Part shown: positions 27,241-40,400 of the stretch, in pieces
Layout: the number at the start of each line of letters is the position of its first letter
How positions within the stretch are numbered: the stretch's first letter is position 1
Assembly (NCBI RefSeq): GCF_009870125.1
Contig: NC_046683.1
Location: 40,129,869-40,193,868, forward strand
Length of the DNA: 64,000 nt
Origin: Drosophila pseudoobscura
Taxonomy: Eukaryota; Arthropoda; Insecta; Diptera; Drosophilidae
Direction: 5' to 3'
The notes under the pieces: model-generated
Told to the model about the DNA's origin: nothing
The model's database searches: none
The model's input: the letters and a program-made list of their open reading frames with translations, nothing else
Position numbers and translations under genes: made by a program

Positions 27241-30200
27241 GCATTAAGAGTGGCAGGCAGCGGCCAGCGGGCCAGGCATATGGAAATTGTTGCAGCAGCT
27301 GCGACGCCCGAAGCGTGCCAAAAAAAATAGCAACAACAAAAAAGTGCCGCAGAAGAAAGTGCAGCAGTCGGCGGCTGCTGTTCCCCTGTTAAAGAGTCTC
27401 CGCCAGCCGTGGGAGAAGCACACCCATATGGTCTCCTCTCCCCTCTCTTTCCATCGGTTTCTCCTTATATTCCACTCCCAAACATTCACACACCCTCGCC
27501 CCTCCCCCTCTTCCTGTACTCTGCGGTCAGTAAAATTCATAGCTAAAATTTTTACTGTATGAAATGCAAAAAAAGTGTTATGTAAAAGCAACAAAAAACA
27601 AAAATAGTGAGAGGAGGAGGGTAGGTGTGGTGGACCCACCATGTACCCTGCACTACGTAAAGCTCCATTCTGACACACAGCAGAGTAGACTCCAGAGCAC
27701 TGGTAGTAGAGCTCCGACAGGTGTCCAGAAAAAAGTTCAACAGATATACCCAGCTCTAGACAGGGTAGCATTAAGCAATTTCAATAGCAATTGCTGTGCT
27801 GCACTCTAATACATATACAAGCACATATGTACATATATCTGCATGTACATATGTACACATGTCCATGTAGTATATGCAAATAAAATTTAATCATTGCAAA
27901 AACTAACGAAAGCCGTAAAAAAATCAACTGAACAACAGTTTAAGGGTGTCTGGGTCGCGGGGTCGCCTTATTGATACCCAGCAGCAACAGAAACAGAAAC
28001 TGCACGACCACCCACCCCAAAGCACACGAGTACAAGGCCGCACTTTGAATACTCTGGAAATTAAAGCAAAATAAAGATATACATATATGGGAAAGAATGG
28101 AATTAGGATCCGATGAGACAGTTCAAAATAAACTTGGAGTGGGGCAAGAAAAACCGCTCTGTTCTAGCAGGAGGAACATAGGGATTTAATCAAAACTTTA
28201 ATCGAAAATACAGTATGAACGGGGGGAATAAAAAAATACACTCCTACGCTTATTGAAAGTGAAGGTGAAGCCATCCCCCACTAAGCACACCCCACTGGGA
28301 TAGAGCAGAGGCAGAGATAGAGACAGAGACAGCGACAGAGACAGTGACAGCTACAGCGACAGAGAGGGGATGATGCTCTCTGGGGCTTTTTTGTGGGTCG
28401 AACCGCTGCCTTTGATGCCTCCTCCTCAGAAGCAGCGGCTATAATAATTTAATGGCTTTTCTTTGTTACTCACCAACCCCCTGCAAACGCCCCGTGCCCC
28501 CTCGGGCGCTCTGGCAATGCAAAAACTGCAATAAACAGCGAATGACTTTGTGAGCAATTATTAGCAACAAATTGAAATAGTGTCGCATAAAGCAAAAATA
28601 AAACTCAAAATTTGCATATTGATCGATCGGACGATCCATGGGGATCCATTAATATGGTTGGAGGAGGAGCACGGTGGGGGGGGAGTGGGCAGGGGATGAG
28701 TCGTAATCTAATATATGCACGGATCACCGAGCACCGGGAGCCCAATGCAGCCGGAAATGCTAAACGGATGAGCTAATCGATTGGGTAAGATCAGGGCCAG
28801 GAACAGGCATTCGACTCAGTCTCAGTCTCAGCCGCAGTCTCTGTCCAAGTCATCGATCAGCCCTCGCTTTGTTTCTCTTGATTTATATATCATGTAAGTG
28901 TCCAATGCCAAGCCCCCTCCTAGACACCAGAACACACACGACGACCACGACTACGACGACGACGAAAATGACAAGTCCCCACTGTGTGTGGAGAGGTAGA
29001 GTCTTGGGTGTGGAGCTGCCGAAATATTTGACAGATCACCAGCTATAAGATTGTCCAGCGATCCGATTCGGCAGTGGCAGCGGCAGCGGCAGCCGTCGAT
29101 TGTCTGTCATTCGTTTACATCTCTGGACACTCATTTGTTTGGTAGCTGTTTACACCCAAAGTGGCGGAGGGGGGGACCGGGTAGAGTGGCGGTGGCTGGG
29201 TCTATGTCTGGGCTCTGAGTTCATTCCATTGGATCGTGGCTACTTGGCTACTGGATTTGTCTTTAATGGCTTAGACCTTAGAGAGGCGATACCCTTTCAA
29301 AGGGTAGTATAATTCTGAGCAGGAACTGGCCATTAAGTTCCTTAATCATCAAGAATTGTAGATTTTAAATTGGGACCCTCACGTGGCTTAAGCAACACTA
29401 AGCCGACCGAGGGGCACTGCTGCACGACGCAGTAGAGGTGCCTATAATCCGCTTAGAGTATTTCTTTCTTTCTCTTTGGTGTCCCCCAACTACATTATTT
29501 TTGTCGCTTGTTTGTGGATTTCGATATTCGATTTCGGATCTTGTTTTTCCGCATGCCAGTCCAGTCCCCCGATCTACGACTATCTATCGGAACCGAACCA
29601 CTGCTTGCCCGTTCGCTTGATAGAAATTGAAAAGCAGTGTTCCGCAGATTAACACGTCCGAAGCGGAGAGGCGGAGAGGCGGAGAGCTATTGTTGCTCGC
29701 GGGTTAAATGACACGGTCGATGGCCAAATGTTTAACCTGTCCCCAAGTTCAAGCCACTAAGCAGCGGGTTATTGATGAGTATTTCGGTGGGTATTTGGAT
29801 ATTGGATGGTGGCAACATGGCAACAACATAACATCTTAATGCCCAACGAGTTTCAATGATGGGGGCATAAATCACTCGATGAGAGGCGATCTCTCAACAT
29901 GGAATTGAATTCGATTGGTTGTTCGGATAGGTTTACTTTCAAAGAGTTTTCCTACAATATGCCACATTGTTGGGGGGTTCCGTGCATCCACGCTGCATGC
30001 CGCATGCCGCACTTCCTTTTTATGGCGCACGCAAGGCCCATAAAAAAAACTTGGCCGTATTCCGTGCGAGATTCGGTTCAGAGAAAAGACCCGAATGACG
30101 AATCCCACTATTTACAATGTAACACAAGTGCATGAGATAGCGCCATCAAAAAGATATCGTAGATATTCCAGGAATGTATCTGATATAAAATATACATGTA

Positions 30201-32466
30201 CATATATATATCTCTATATTGAGATTATCTTTCACTTCATTCTTAAACAGTCTCTGGCTCTCTTTCTATGATAGTCTTAGCCTTAAGTCCATGTTCCATT
30301 CTCATGGGCTTCTAATGCAAAAACGTTTTTGTCGAGGCACACGCACTCTCTCTCTGTGAATTCTATGAGTAAGGGGTAGTTAAGGCTCTCTTGAAGGTAT
30401 GCCCTGTAACCATTTGAAATGCCTTTCTATCGGGATTCCTTTTGGGAAAATGGAGTCATAGAGCCCTCGTGTAGATGACGAATTCAACCGAATGCAATGT
30501 ACGCAAAAAAGAGTGATAGCTCCAGCGGGTTTCGGATCAAATAGAGTTTGATTCATGGGAATTCGTCTGACTAGGGGCTGACTAATTGCACTGATATCGC
30601 CTCTGCATTTCCTCTGAAATCAAAAAAAATAAACACGGAAGCGATGGCCAATAGCCGGGGAGATGCTTGACCAGCTCTCCCACTCCCTAGGTCCCTGGGA
30701 GGTAGGCTATTTTTCTCGTGCAATGTGCAAGGGAAACATTATTGTCTGTGGGCAGCAGCAGTGACACGCGAGGAGCTCTCCTCCTCTTCCGGCGCCGTGT
30801 AGGGGGTCTTTCCTGGGAAAAGCGGATCAATAACTTAGCACCAAAGCACGACACAGCCACGAACCAAGGGCGCTACTCGCTCCAACAACTTCAACTCGAA
30901 TTTAAGTGACTGCCAAGAGAAGAGCAGACATCAGAGGAGCAACAGCAGAGCAGAGCTGGGCAGTATAGAGAAGAGGCCACCAGCGACAGTTGGCAACTGG
31001 TGACCCATTTTCCGATTTGACAGGACACACACACAGGAGACAGAGAGACATGGTCAAAGGAGGAGCCACACCCGAGAGGCACACACATACCTTGAAAGCG
31101 AAACTCTGCTCCCATTTGGGGGATCTGCCATATCCATATCGATTGCTGCCTCCCTCCTCGCTCCTCCCTACCCCCAAAAGCTAGCCAAAAAAAAAATAAA
31201 ACCAGACCCATGGAACCGGAGTCCTGCACGCAACACGAAAACTTTCTTTCACATTTTTTCGACGCCCGCTTTTACGATACGAAATTACGATTGTATAATA
31301 AAGCAGCCCCGCGTGGAGTGCAGGGAGCATAGAGCAGGGAGCAGGGAGACGACGCCACGCCGATGGAGACATTGCCAGGCGGCAGTGGGCGCCCCCAGGC
31401 CAAGAGAGCCGCCATTTTGTGTGCAGACTTGTGGCGCCAGTTTTATGTACTCGACGACTCGACTCCGAGCAACACGCGTTCGCCAGCGGACCAAGGACCA
31501 AGGACCAGCCCCACACACACAGAGCAGAGCGACTGGCTGGCAGGAGGAGGACTGCGGATGTGCGACTACGACGACGCCAGCGGTGGACTAGGACATAAAC
31601 TCATTTATTGTGTGGGGTGGCCCTCTCCCCTCCTGGTTCCGTGTCCGTCCGGTGGTCGCCGCCAGGCGGGCGTGCGCTACGCAATTAATTCAAACACTCG
31701 AAGGACGTAGGACACAGGACACCGAGCACAACAGTCAGTCCTCCCCAATCATTTGGTCAAAAGGTGAAAGCCTGAAAGGCTGAAAGCCTGGAGCATACAT
31801 ATTTGCGTTTGTGATTTGAGGCCCTGCCATGTGGTTAATGGCGTCAAACAAACGATTGCCATACCAGCCAGCGACCTAGCCCTCTAAGCCCTAGGCCAAC
31901 ATTTTCAATGAAGCTCTGGACTGAATACTGGACTAATGTCCCACGAAGCCCCCGAGCAAGTAGACGTCCTCTTAGCGAGCAAGAGCGACTGGATTTTGGA
32001 TTTGATTGTAGCATTTCGGTCTTCCTCGTTATGCACAAGTACACACATATACATTCGTATATGTACTATATGAATTCTCGGAAGGCCCATCGTTTCACTC
32101 GTTTTCCATCGATATCTTTTCAATCAGAGATATATTTGTTACAGAACAGAAACCGAAATACAGAAATGTGTAGATCGTCTTTCTGCAAAGACGCTTTCAA
32201 CTCTTTTGATATTCGCCGAATAGCAGAGGGGTAGGGCACAACTGGAGCTGCTTTTGAGAGGCAACGCACCGTTACGTGGAGGCCGCTCTCCACACTTGAT
32301 AAGCTCTGGGACGGGGGTTAGAGGCGACTCAGGGCCCTGGTGATAGCAGCAGTGGAATGTTCTCAATGGAAGCGTGAATCATATCCTCAAGAAACATATG
32401 TACTCGTAGTCACTCACGAGTCGTGTGAATGAAATAAAAGATTGCGGATACGGATACGGATACAGA
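27241..32466. other. Non-coding, no gene seen
   Basis: No coding frame of convincing composition. It holds a TACATATGTA-rich patch at 27810-27875, GACAGC/GACAGA units at 28320-28360, one dispersed motif copy at 29405-29428 and GC-rich patches at 30.7-31.7 kb without codon structure. Confidence 0.55.
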
Positions 32467-32621
32467 CAAGGGCGTACCCAGGATTTCGCGAAGGGGGAGT
32501 CGGATTTTTTGTCGATACATGATTTTTACGCATAAGATTATAATGTTATTAGGAAAATCATATCAAATCAATTAAGCAAAAACCATGTTTTTGCGACTTC
32601 CGCCCCCTGGGTACGCCCTTG
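32467..32621. mobile_element. hAT-type MITE, 155 bp
   Basis: Perfect 16 bp terminal inverted repeats starting CAAGGGCGTACCCAGG, flanked by an imperfect 8 bp duplication: GATACAGA at 32459-32466 and TATGCAGA at 32622-32629 (6 of 8). The interior is A/T-rich and non-coding. Confidence 0.75.
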
Positions 32622-33393
32622 TATGCAGATACGGTGTTTCTTGTTTCTATTTATTCTTTAATCCTTCAGTGTAATATTCTTCCTTTTTTCTCTTCATTCC
32701 TAAATCAATCCTCATTTAGAAATAAGTATAATATTATGTGTTTTTTTTATAAGAAACACAAGTGAGAAGTAGATTCCCAGATAGAGTTAGGAGCCCTACG
32801 ATTAGTACCCAAGTATTTCCATGGATGACACAAAACAGAAGTTCATTTTCTTTACTTTGGAATGGCATTTCTATCTCTCATTTAGGAACTAACTCAACGA
32901 TTATATATTAATGCTTTTTGTATAGAAATTTGTATCAGCATTTGCTGTTTGGCTTGTGAGTCAGTCTATCCCAAAAAAGATGTGGTCCTTTGGATCCATG
33001 GATGATTTCCATTCGACGATGCTTGCAAAATGTTCACCCGAAAAGTAAGGGTATCTGATTTTTCTTTTCGATATGCTTCTCTATTAATCTTCATTCGAAG
33101 ATGGCTGTTCCATTGGAGAAAGCTGTAAAATGTTTATCAACATTTGTGCAGCTTTTGTGTAGAATCTCAACGAAAAGTGAGGATGTAGGAGCTTTCCTTT
33201 GGATGATATGTGGGGTGTTCACTGCTCTAAAATCTGTAATTCTATATTCCCGAGTGAATAAAGCTGTTTATGATCTATGGGGCACATGGTTGTAAGGGTC
33301 TATGCATTGATAGAGGTTGAAAAGATAAAATGCGTCAGAGATCATTAGGAAACAAGTCCTGTCATAGGCTTATCAGCCTGCTGATTGATGTGG

Positions 33394-34059
33394 CTATCTC
33401 TGATGTTCGGTTATGACAATCGACACCTCCAGAAAACAATCGAGTATGTGGCGCCGGTGCCTGGTGGTCTGCTCATGGCGGGACTCACGGATCATCTGGT
33501 ACTGGCATATATAGCTATCTCAAGGAGCTCATAGAAGATGATGTTCTCCAGGACCGTGGGATCGGTCGGTGGTAGATTTACGCCGCACACCACCTCAAAA
33601 AGCAAAGGCCGTGGAGGCCATCGTTTGCACTCGCCTTAAATGCGCAGAAATAATACATTCTGCTTGAGATCAGTCGCGTAGAAGGACACCATGTGATGGA
33701 CGCATAATAGGGACTGCATCATCGACCTGTCGGCCTGCACAGCCGTAAAGCACGGGACTTACTCTGGAGTTGCATAACCACTCATCGATATCATCCTGTA
33801 CTAATCCCCCACTAACTAATGCCCCCATGTGCACCAGTTGAGCTGCTACGCCGTAGAAGGACTCGTATAGCTGGACATTGCAGAAGGCAGTCATGGCACG
33901 TACCGCCGGACTATGGCGCTTGTTCATTTCCATGATGGTGGAAATCTGATGAGCAGGATCGATAAAGGTACATACCTCCTTTATTACATGAGGTATCTCC
34001 AGATAGTGCTGGTCTATAGTACATGAAATCATTTGGTCAAAATAGCAATCGCTGCGCAT
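33394..34059 (-). pseudogene. Broken coding sequence of an unidentified protein
   Basis: Three minus-strand frames read like one protein disrupted by frameshifts. The first segment (34059-33670, 129 codons) includes HVIKEVCTFIDPAHQIS, SPAVRAMTAFCNVQLYESFY and LVQDDIDEWLCN. A frame change near 33690 continues with MVSFYATDLKQNVLFLRI, one in-frame stop (about 33635), then RPLLFEVVCGVNLPP and PTVLENIIFYELLEIAIYAS. A second change near 33500 continues with QMIRESRHEQTTRHRRH and ILDCFLEVSIVITEHQR, ending in TAG at 33396-33394. The helical character resembles HEAT/ARM-like proteins, but I do not recognise the family. No intron borders are obvious, so a processed copy is possible. The first segment starts right after a TGA, so the 5' end may be lost. 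Confidence 0.55.
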
Positions 34060-35935
34060 TCAAGACGTTAACGATTGGCAATAAATCATAAGCGCCCCCC
34101 GATACGGATACGGAAAGGCCATCGATCGTTGGTGTTTCGGATCCCTGTAATTGCTAATTATAAACGGAGAAATAGTGCCAGCCCCTTCTGCGATTGGTCG
34201 ATTGTTCCCCACTTATCGCTCGCCAATCCGCTGGCAGAATTTTTCCACGATTACTGACCCAAAAAGAGAGAGCGAGAGGAGGGGACCACAATAGAGGGCT
34301 CTGTTCGGCCTTGCCGATTAGATATCGGGCAAGAGACATTAAGTCATGCTCTATATGTGGGGACTACAAGTCTACTGGACTAATGGACTAATGGACTACT
34401 CGACTGAGCTATCTTTTTGGCTATCTAATGAATGATTTGTGTCTCAGATACTCACGTTTAAGAGTCCTTTTCTTTGATGGACATATAATACACACATGTG
34501 TATGTATGTTGTATTATTTACTGCAAAAGATCCTGTTGTTTCTTCTGTCGCTTCCTAAAAAAGAAAGAAAAAAAGATTATGGAAATCGGGTGAAGAAACA
34601 ACCAATAATAATAGTAGCATACATATGCAAATCACATACATACATATACTGTATACTGTATACTGTATACTGTAGACGGTAGACTGTATACTGTATATTT
34701 ATTTTGTGATTTGCGATTAAGTCGTTTTGCTTTTTTCATTAACACCGCCACAGCGGTCCATCTCCTCCCCCCTGGCGTGGATGGGCCCCCTGCAGTGTTG
34801 GCAAGCTGTCAACCAAGCCCCAAAGCCAACTCCATCCCCATACCCCTCAGGTCTGAACGAGAGATGTGCGTGAGCCGAGGGACTCGTGAGCGAGGTCGTG
34901 AGCGTAGGAGTACAGATCGAGCGAAAGACTCTTCTCATTTGAGGGATTCTCCTTATTCCTTTTGTGTGTTTCCCTTCCTCTCTCTCATTTCGCTGGCAAC
35001 ATTTGTGCGTGCATGCCTGAGCTCGTGCGTGCATGCGTTATGTCGTGACTGGCGCATTTGTCGCACCTCTGGCAACGCCCTCGGGCCTGGAAGACGTTGG
35101 CCAAAAAGCCGCTCCGCTCAGCTCTGCTCAGCAGACACTGGGGCGGTATGCCTGGCAGGCAGCTCTGCTTTTGATTAAGCTCATTTGCATTTGAATGGGA
35201 CAGTGTTGGACGCTAACGCGGACTCCAACGCGATGGTCTCCCCACAGTCGGGCGATATGCGATGGTTTTATGTTACCCAGTGCCGCCGTGGGCCAGAGGG
35301 GAGCAAAGGTGCCACAGAGGTGGTGGCTTTGAATCTCTAATAAGCCAAGTTATTTGCGCATGACTCAACAATGGCACGGCGTCGGGCCGGTCGTCAATAA
35401 TATTCATGATCCGCGCGAGAGTCGGGTTAGTTGGGCAAATATTTATAGAGCCGCTCACCACACCCCACACCCCACACCCCACCCCTGGCGCCCCTTGCAA
35501 CATCTATTCAATTTGCATTTACAATAGTGTTCCCCCCCACTGGCCAAGGCTCCCTCGATCCAAGCGGTCTACAAGTGCTGGCAAGCCGACTATTTTTAGC
35601 ACGATTAATAACTCCCGCTCTCCAGCCAATCAGTCTGGCAGCGCTGCCCGCCATAGAAGCCACGAAAGCTATGAGTATTCATTCAGCTTTGGATATGAGT
35701 GTCCCTGCTGCTGAGTAATAGTGGGGGAGGAACAAGTGCATCTACTGGGGGTTTCTTTCTTCTGTCTGCCAAAGAGGACCATCACCTGCATGAGATCACT
35801 GAGTTAGACGCTTGGGGTGGACGGGGAGCAATGAAAGACGTAACATCAGCGGCGGTAACATCAGGAAAAGAATGAAAGTTGAAGGCAAGGATAACGGAAC
35901 TATGAATAAACATATGTACATGCATCCATACACTA
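34060..35935. other. Non-coding with a 7 bp TATACTG array
   Basis: A TATACTG tandem array at 34646-34697 decays at its centre into TAGACGG/TAGACTG variants. The rest is unique sequence without a supported gene. Confidence 0.5.
34646..34697. repeat. TATACTG 7 bp tandem array
   Basis: About seven units; central units vary (TAGACGG, TAGACTG). Confidence 0.9.
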
Positions 35936-37493
35936 CTGGCCAACAACAATAAGTATCATACATCGGTATCGTGCTAATTTGTTTTGGAATAGCTTTGGAA
36001 TAGAACTTTCGTAAACGAAAGGTTGGAAAGGTTTGCCAAATATTTTAATACAAATTAAAGTGGGGTACCATCTTTATAAAATTCTATGCTTACATTTTTG
36101 CTAGATGGACATTTTTTGACTGGCCAAAATAATAAGTACACTGGTGTTATTTATAAATTTTAAAGGATTTGATAAGGATTTGGTCAAAGGATTGCTGGTT
36201 TTTATTGAGTTCTTTCATATTTAAGTACATGAGATTTAAAAAAATTCTTTAGATAGGCCGTACTGCTGAAGAAAAGAAGATTTCCATTAATCTTCGAAAA
36301 GAATGGAAAAGTCTCCGGGAAATTGCGAAGAGTCTTGGACGCTCGGTATTTTTTGTTCAGAATGCTATGAAATCAAAAGTGCTTACATCGTCAGTCTTGC
36401 AAAAAAGGATCCGTTCATGTCTTCCAAGGCCATACACGCTCGAATTGGCAAAGAAATATCAGCTCTAGCTCTGATGGTTCATCGGAGACTTCAATTTACA
36501 GACTTACCAGGACGTATAGCCCGAAAAGTTCACTTACTCGGAGTAAAAATTTGAAGATGAGGCAAAACTTTGTCAAAAGTCATTTGGCATGGTCTGGGCC
36601 AGATGGGTCTTAAAAAGGGAATAATATATTATTTTGCGACAAAACAAAAATAAATCTCTTTGATAATGACTCCAGAAGTTGTATACAACGACCCAAAGGC
36701 CAAGAATTCGACTTCCGGTACACAAAGAAAATGGTTAAGAACGGAGACCGATGTATAGGTATCTGAGGCTATTTTTCTTGGCATGGCGTTGAGCCGCTAC
36801 ATCGCATAATTGATCATGTGATCCAATTCGGGTATAAAAACATATTGACAGTCATTATACAACCTTAAGCTGAGGAAAACATGCCCTTGAGATGGGTCTT
36901 TCTACCGGAAAATTACCCAAAGCACACCTCAAAGGTGGTGAAGGCTTGGTTTACGGGAAAAAATGTAAACGTTATGGCTTGGCTAAGTCAGTCTCCTGAC
37001 TTAAACCCATTTTAAAACCTTTGGGGTGACTTAAAACGTTGAATTGGTAAAAATTCTTTTCGAAAAGAAAAAGAATTGTGGAGAATTTGTGCAAAAAACG
37101 TGGTGTGAGATTCCAGTGGAGACTTGCCGCAAACTTATTGCTAGTATGCCAAGAAGAATGGCCGAAATCATCAAAAATAAGTGTGGCTATATAGGATACT
37201 ATTAACGGATTATAAATTATAAGAAAAAAGTGTAAAAATGTTGATACGCTTTTAGTTTTTCGCTTTGGAAAATTGCTGTACTTATTATTTTGGCCAGCCC
37301 TTATTTATGATTTTAAGGTTCAATCGATCATAAAATATATATTTGAAATGAAAAACGCTGATGACAAACATTTTTATAGTCTATTGTAGGTTAGAAAACT
37401 TAAAGTAAATTTGATTTTTTAATTATGTTTATTAGAAAAGTTTTATAGGGCGTGAAAGAAAGCTCATAAGCGTGTACTTATTATTTAGGCCAG
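35936..37493 (+). mobile_element. Decayed Tc1-like transposon with IR/DR ends, 1,558 bp
   Basis: Both ends begin CTGGCC(A/T)A..AATAAGTA and are flanked by TA (35934-35935 and 37494-37495), the Tc1/mariner target duplication. A second inward copy of the same word lies 184 bp inside the left end (36120) and 196 bp inside the right end (ending 37297). Each terminus therefore holds two direct repeats, the IR/DR layout known from Tc1-like elements with long ends. Between them are transposase remains on the plus strand. The family is Tc1; I do not assign a named element. Confidence 0.88.
36255..37205 (+). pseudogene. Tc1 transposase remnant, frameshifted and interrupted
   Basis: Frame fragments in order: RTAEEKKISINLRKEWKSL, REIAKSLGRSVFFVQNAMK (N-terminal paired-like HTH, 36255-36373), then KAIHARIG and ALMVHRRLQFTDLPGR (second HTH), then a DDE-domain piece with FLPENYPKHTSKVVKAWF and WLSQSPDLNPF (about 36900-37015). 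The usual second catalytic Asp block DNDPKHT reads ENYPKHT. The third catalytic acid, normally in PIENLW, is replaced by a stop codon (PF-stop-NLW at about 37014). Several frame changes and stops precede it. The enzyme cannot be active. Confidence 0.82.
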
Positions 37494-40400
37494 TAGTATA
37501 CATACAAACATATGTGCACAAAGAAACACACATTTTGCGGCGAATGCGACATGTGTATTACATTCTATTTCAGAAGGAATAGAAAGAATAGTGTACACTG
37601 TACACATTCTTCAAATAAATATCATTGAAATTGAGACACATATGTATATGTACATATGTATGTACGTATGTACCAGAAATCTAATTACAACAGAAAAAAA
37701 ATTGTGATATTTGCATACATACATATCTGCAGAGTTTATGAAAAGGTTTGCATTAAAACGCGCCGAAGTCTTAGAGTCCCCTCTCCGTCTCGAGGTACAA
37801 ACAGTTGTAGAAGGAAGAACGAACGGCAACAGAGATGTCGAAGCCAGCCGTAGAACGAACGGCAACAAAACAAAAGCCGAAGCCGAAGCCAGCATAGAAA
37901 ACGAAAGGCAGCAGAGCAGCCACAACGAAAACCGACAGCAAACGCAGTACAGTACAAATTGTAACGCAATCGAAGAAGCTGCAGCAGAAATAAAAAAGCA
38001 AAAACAATAACAACAACAGATACCGAAGCACAGCCGAAGCTAGCATAGAGCAGCGAGCCGAAGCAAACGCAGACGAAGAAGCTGCAGCATGAAAATAAGC
38101 AGGAAGAACAACAAAAATGGTCGTCCATGTGTCGCGCATTCGCATGGTTGATCTCCAATATCCCGCCTCACGGGCCGCCCCTCACTCTGATTTTAGATGT
38201 CCATTCATTTCACTGTTGTGTTTTCTCCATTTTCGTTTCCTTCGTTTTTATACAATTTTTCACTTTGCCAAAAAGCAAAACGCAATAATTTCCAATTACT
38301 CTGTCTCTGTCTCTGCCGCTCTCTGCTTCTATCTTCATTGTCTGCGGGTGGAGGGTGAGAGGGGGGGCTTTAGCGGGTCGGGCATTGTGGATGAATTAGT
38401 CAGGAAATTAATTAATCAAAACTAACGCAAAAAGCAGCAACAACAATTCAAGAACAGCAAAACGTAAAAATAACAACAGCAAACAACAAAAAATACAGAA
38501 TTTATGTAAAAAAAAATACGTCGCTCTACAATTTGTTGCCTGTCATTTGCTTATTTTGTGTGGCGCTACCCTCCCCCCACCGACCGCTGCTGCCATGCCC
38601 TGCTTTTGCTATTGTTTAATTTGTGTCGCTGGCTTTTTTTCCGAACCCTCTGGCAACGCTCCTACATACACACACACGCACACACACGCACACACACATA
38701 CCAGCATACAGCCGAACAACCTTGAGAGGCGCTTAAAATGATTTGATTATTATATTAATATTGTTTCTATTTCTGTTTTTTGTGCCCCAGTAATGAGCGA
38801 TGGCGGGGTGGGACGGAGCACAACCAGAAACAGAGAAGGCGGCGCAGACGCAGACAAACAGAAGCGACGCGGCAGAATAAAAGGCGCATACATCTTACAT
38901 TTTCCGCCCTTCTGTTGCTTACCGAAGTTTTGGTGTTCTCTTTCGATCCGCTCTTTGGCTTCTATTCCTCATTCCGGTCTGCCTTTCTGCCTATTCCACA
39001 CTACATCGCAATCCAGATCGAAACTCAAGTTCTGTGGACACGTACATACATAGATTTTCCTTCGTTTTCACTTTCTATTTTTTGTGGTTTTTCTTTTTGC
39101 GTAAAGTCAGGTTTTCTTCTACCACTCTTTCTTATTCTTGTCTAGTGAGACGTTTTCAACTTTGGATCTTTAAAGAAGCTCGTGATTTTTACGCACCTCC
39201 CCTCGAAAATTTCAATTTAATTAACTTTAGCACATTTTTCGCTTTCGGTACAGCTTGCGGTTATATTTTTCACTCACACACACAATAACCGAAAAGATAG
39301 AAGAAAATGTTGTTTGCACATAAGAAACATAACCCAACTTTCGCGGTGGCAGAAGAGCAAGAGCAGTAGAACATTCGAGATAAGTACATTCGAGAAGAAT
39401 GCGGCATCGATAACATTACCTTTTTTCGATGCTTTTGTGCCACCGATTATTACGCTGCCCAGAGATGGCAAGGCCACACTTTTCATGGTAAATGTTGCTG
39501 GAAGGGACGGTCTTTTCACTCTGTCGTCACTAATCGAGTTCATTTAAATGCATTGAATGTGTCCCATTATGCGGTATGGCGGCGCATCTGCAATTCCAAT
39601 CCATAACCAACCCACATCCCCATCGAATCCTGACTCATCCCGCATTGGCATTGGGGGCATATGGCAAATTTTTATACAAATCGAAAACATTTCATGCAAA
39701 AGGAGAAACATTTCATGGCGAGATCTGTGCACACCTGTTTTTGCAAAAATGCACACAAAAAAGTGGTAGTATGTATGATATCTAATTTAATGGAATATGT
39801 GCAAAACCCCTTCTCCCTCAGGGCCGCTGCAACATGCAACGTGCAACGTGAGGGCGAAAGTGAGATACATTGTAGTGCCACCTGCCACCTTTGGAATGGC
39901 CAATTCTGATAAGGAGGAACCTTAACGCAGAGCAACCTTGGCATGGATCCTTTCGGCTGGTACAAGTAACACCAAACGAGACATAATTGCCTTAATGAAT
40001 GGTAAGTGTCTCATAGACCCCCAATTTCAGGGCCACTACAGAGGGATCTCACACATCCATTCGGTATGGTATGGTATGGCTAATGGTTTTCCTTGCTGTC
40101 TTCTAGTGTTGGCCAATTTATTGTTGCATTTGGCGCTCGCTTTGATCTTGACGCGTTTTTGACACTCGTCGAGTTTGCTCTCTCTCTCTCTCTCTCTCTG
40201 GCGGGCAGGCAGCAGCAGCAGCAGCAGCGTGGTATTGGCGGGGCAAACAGCCGGCGGCATGTGCCGCACATTTTTCATATTTTTTCATTTCGGTTTTCTT
40301 TTCCCCACAGAAAATGCCGAGATGCCGCTGCCGAAACGTTCGCTTTTCATTTCACATTTTGGCGCATTACTCAGCCTGCAAGTGGAATTGGCAATCAAAT

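Noticed and set aside
37711..38158. Frames of 99-140 codons rich in N, G, A, E or C, F, L
   Set aside because: Produced by the degenerate AACGAACGGCAAC/GCCGAAGC array. No domain.
39274..39547. A stretch open on both strands (78 and 89 codons)
   Set aside because: Looks mildly protein-like on either strand, but there is no partner exon, domain or decisive start. Left as non-coding.
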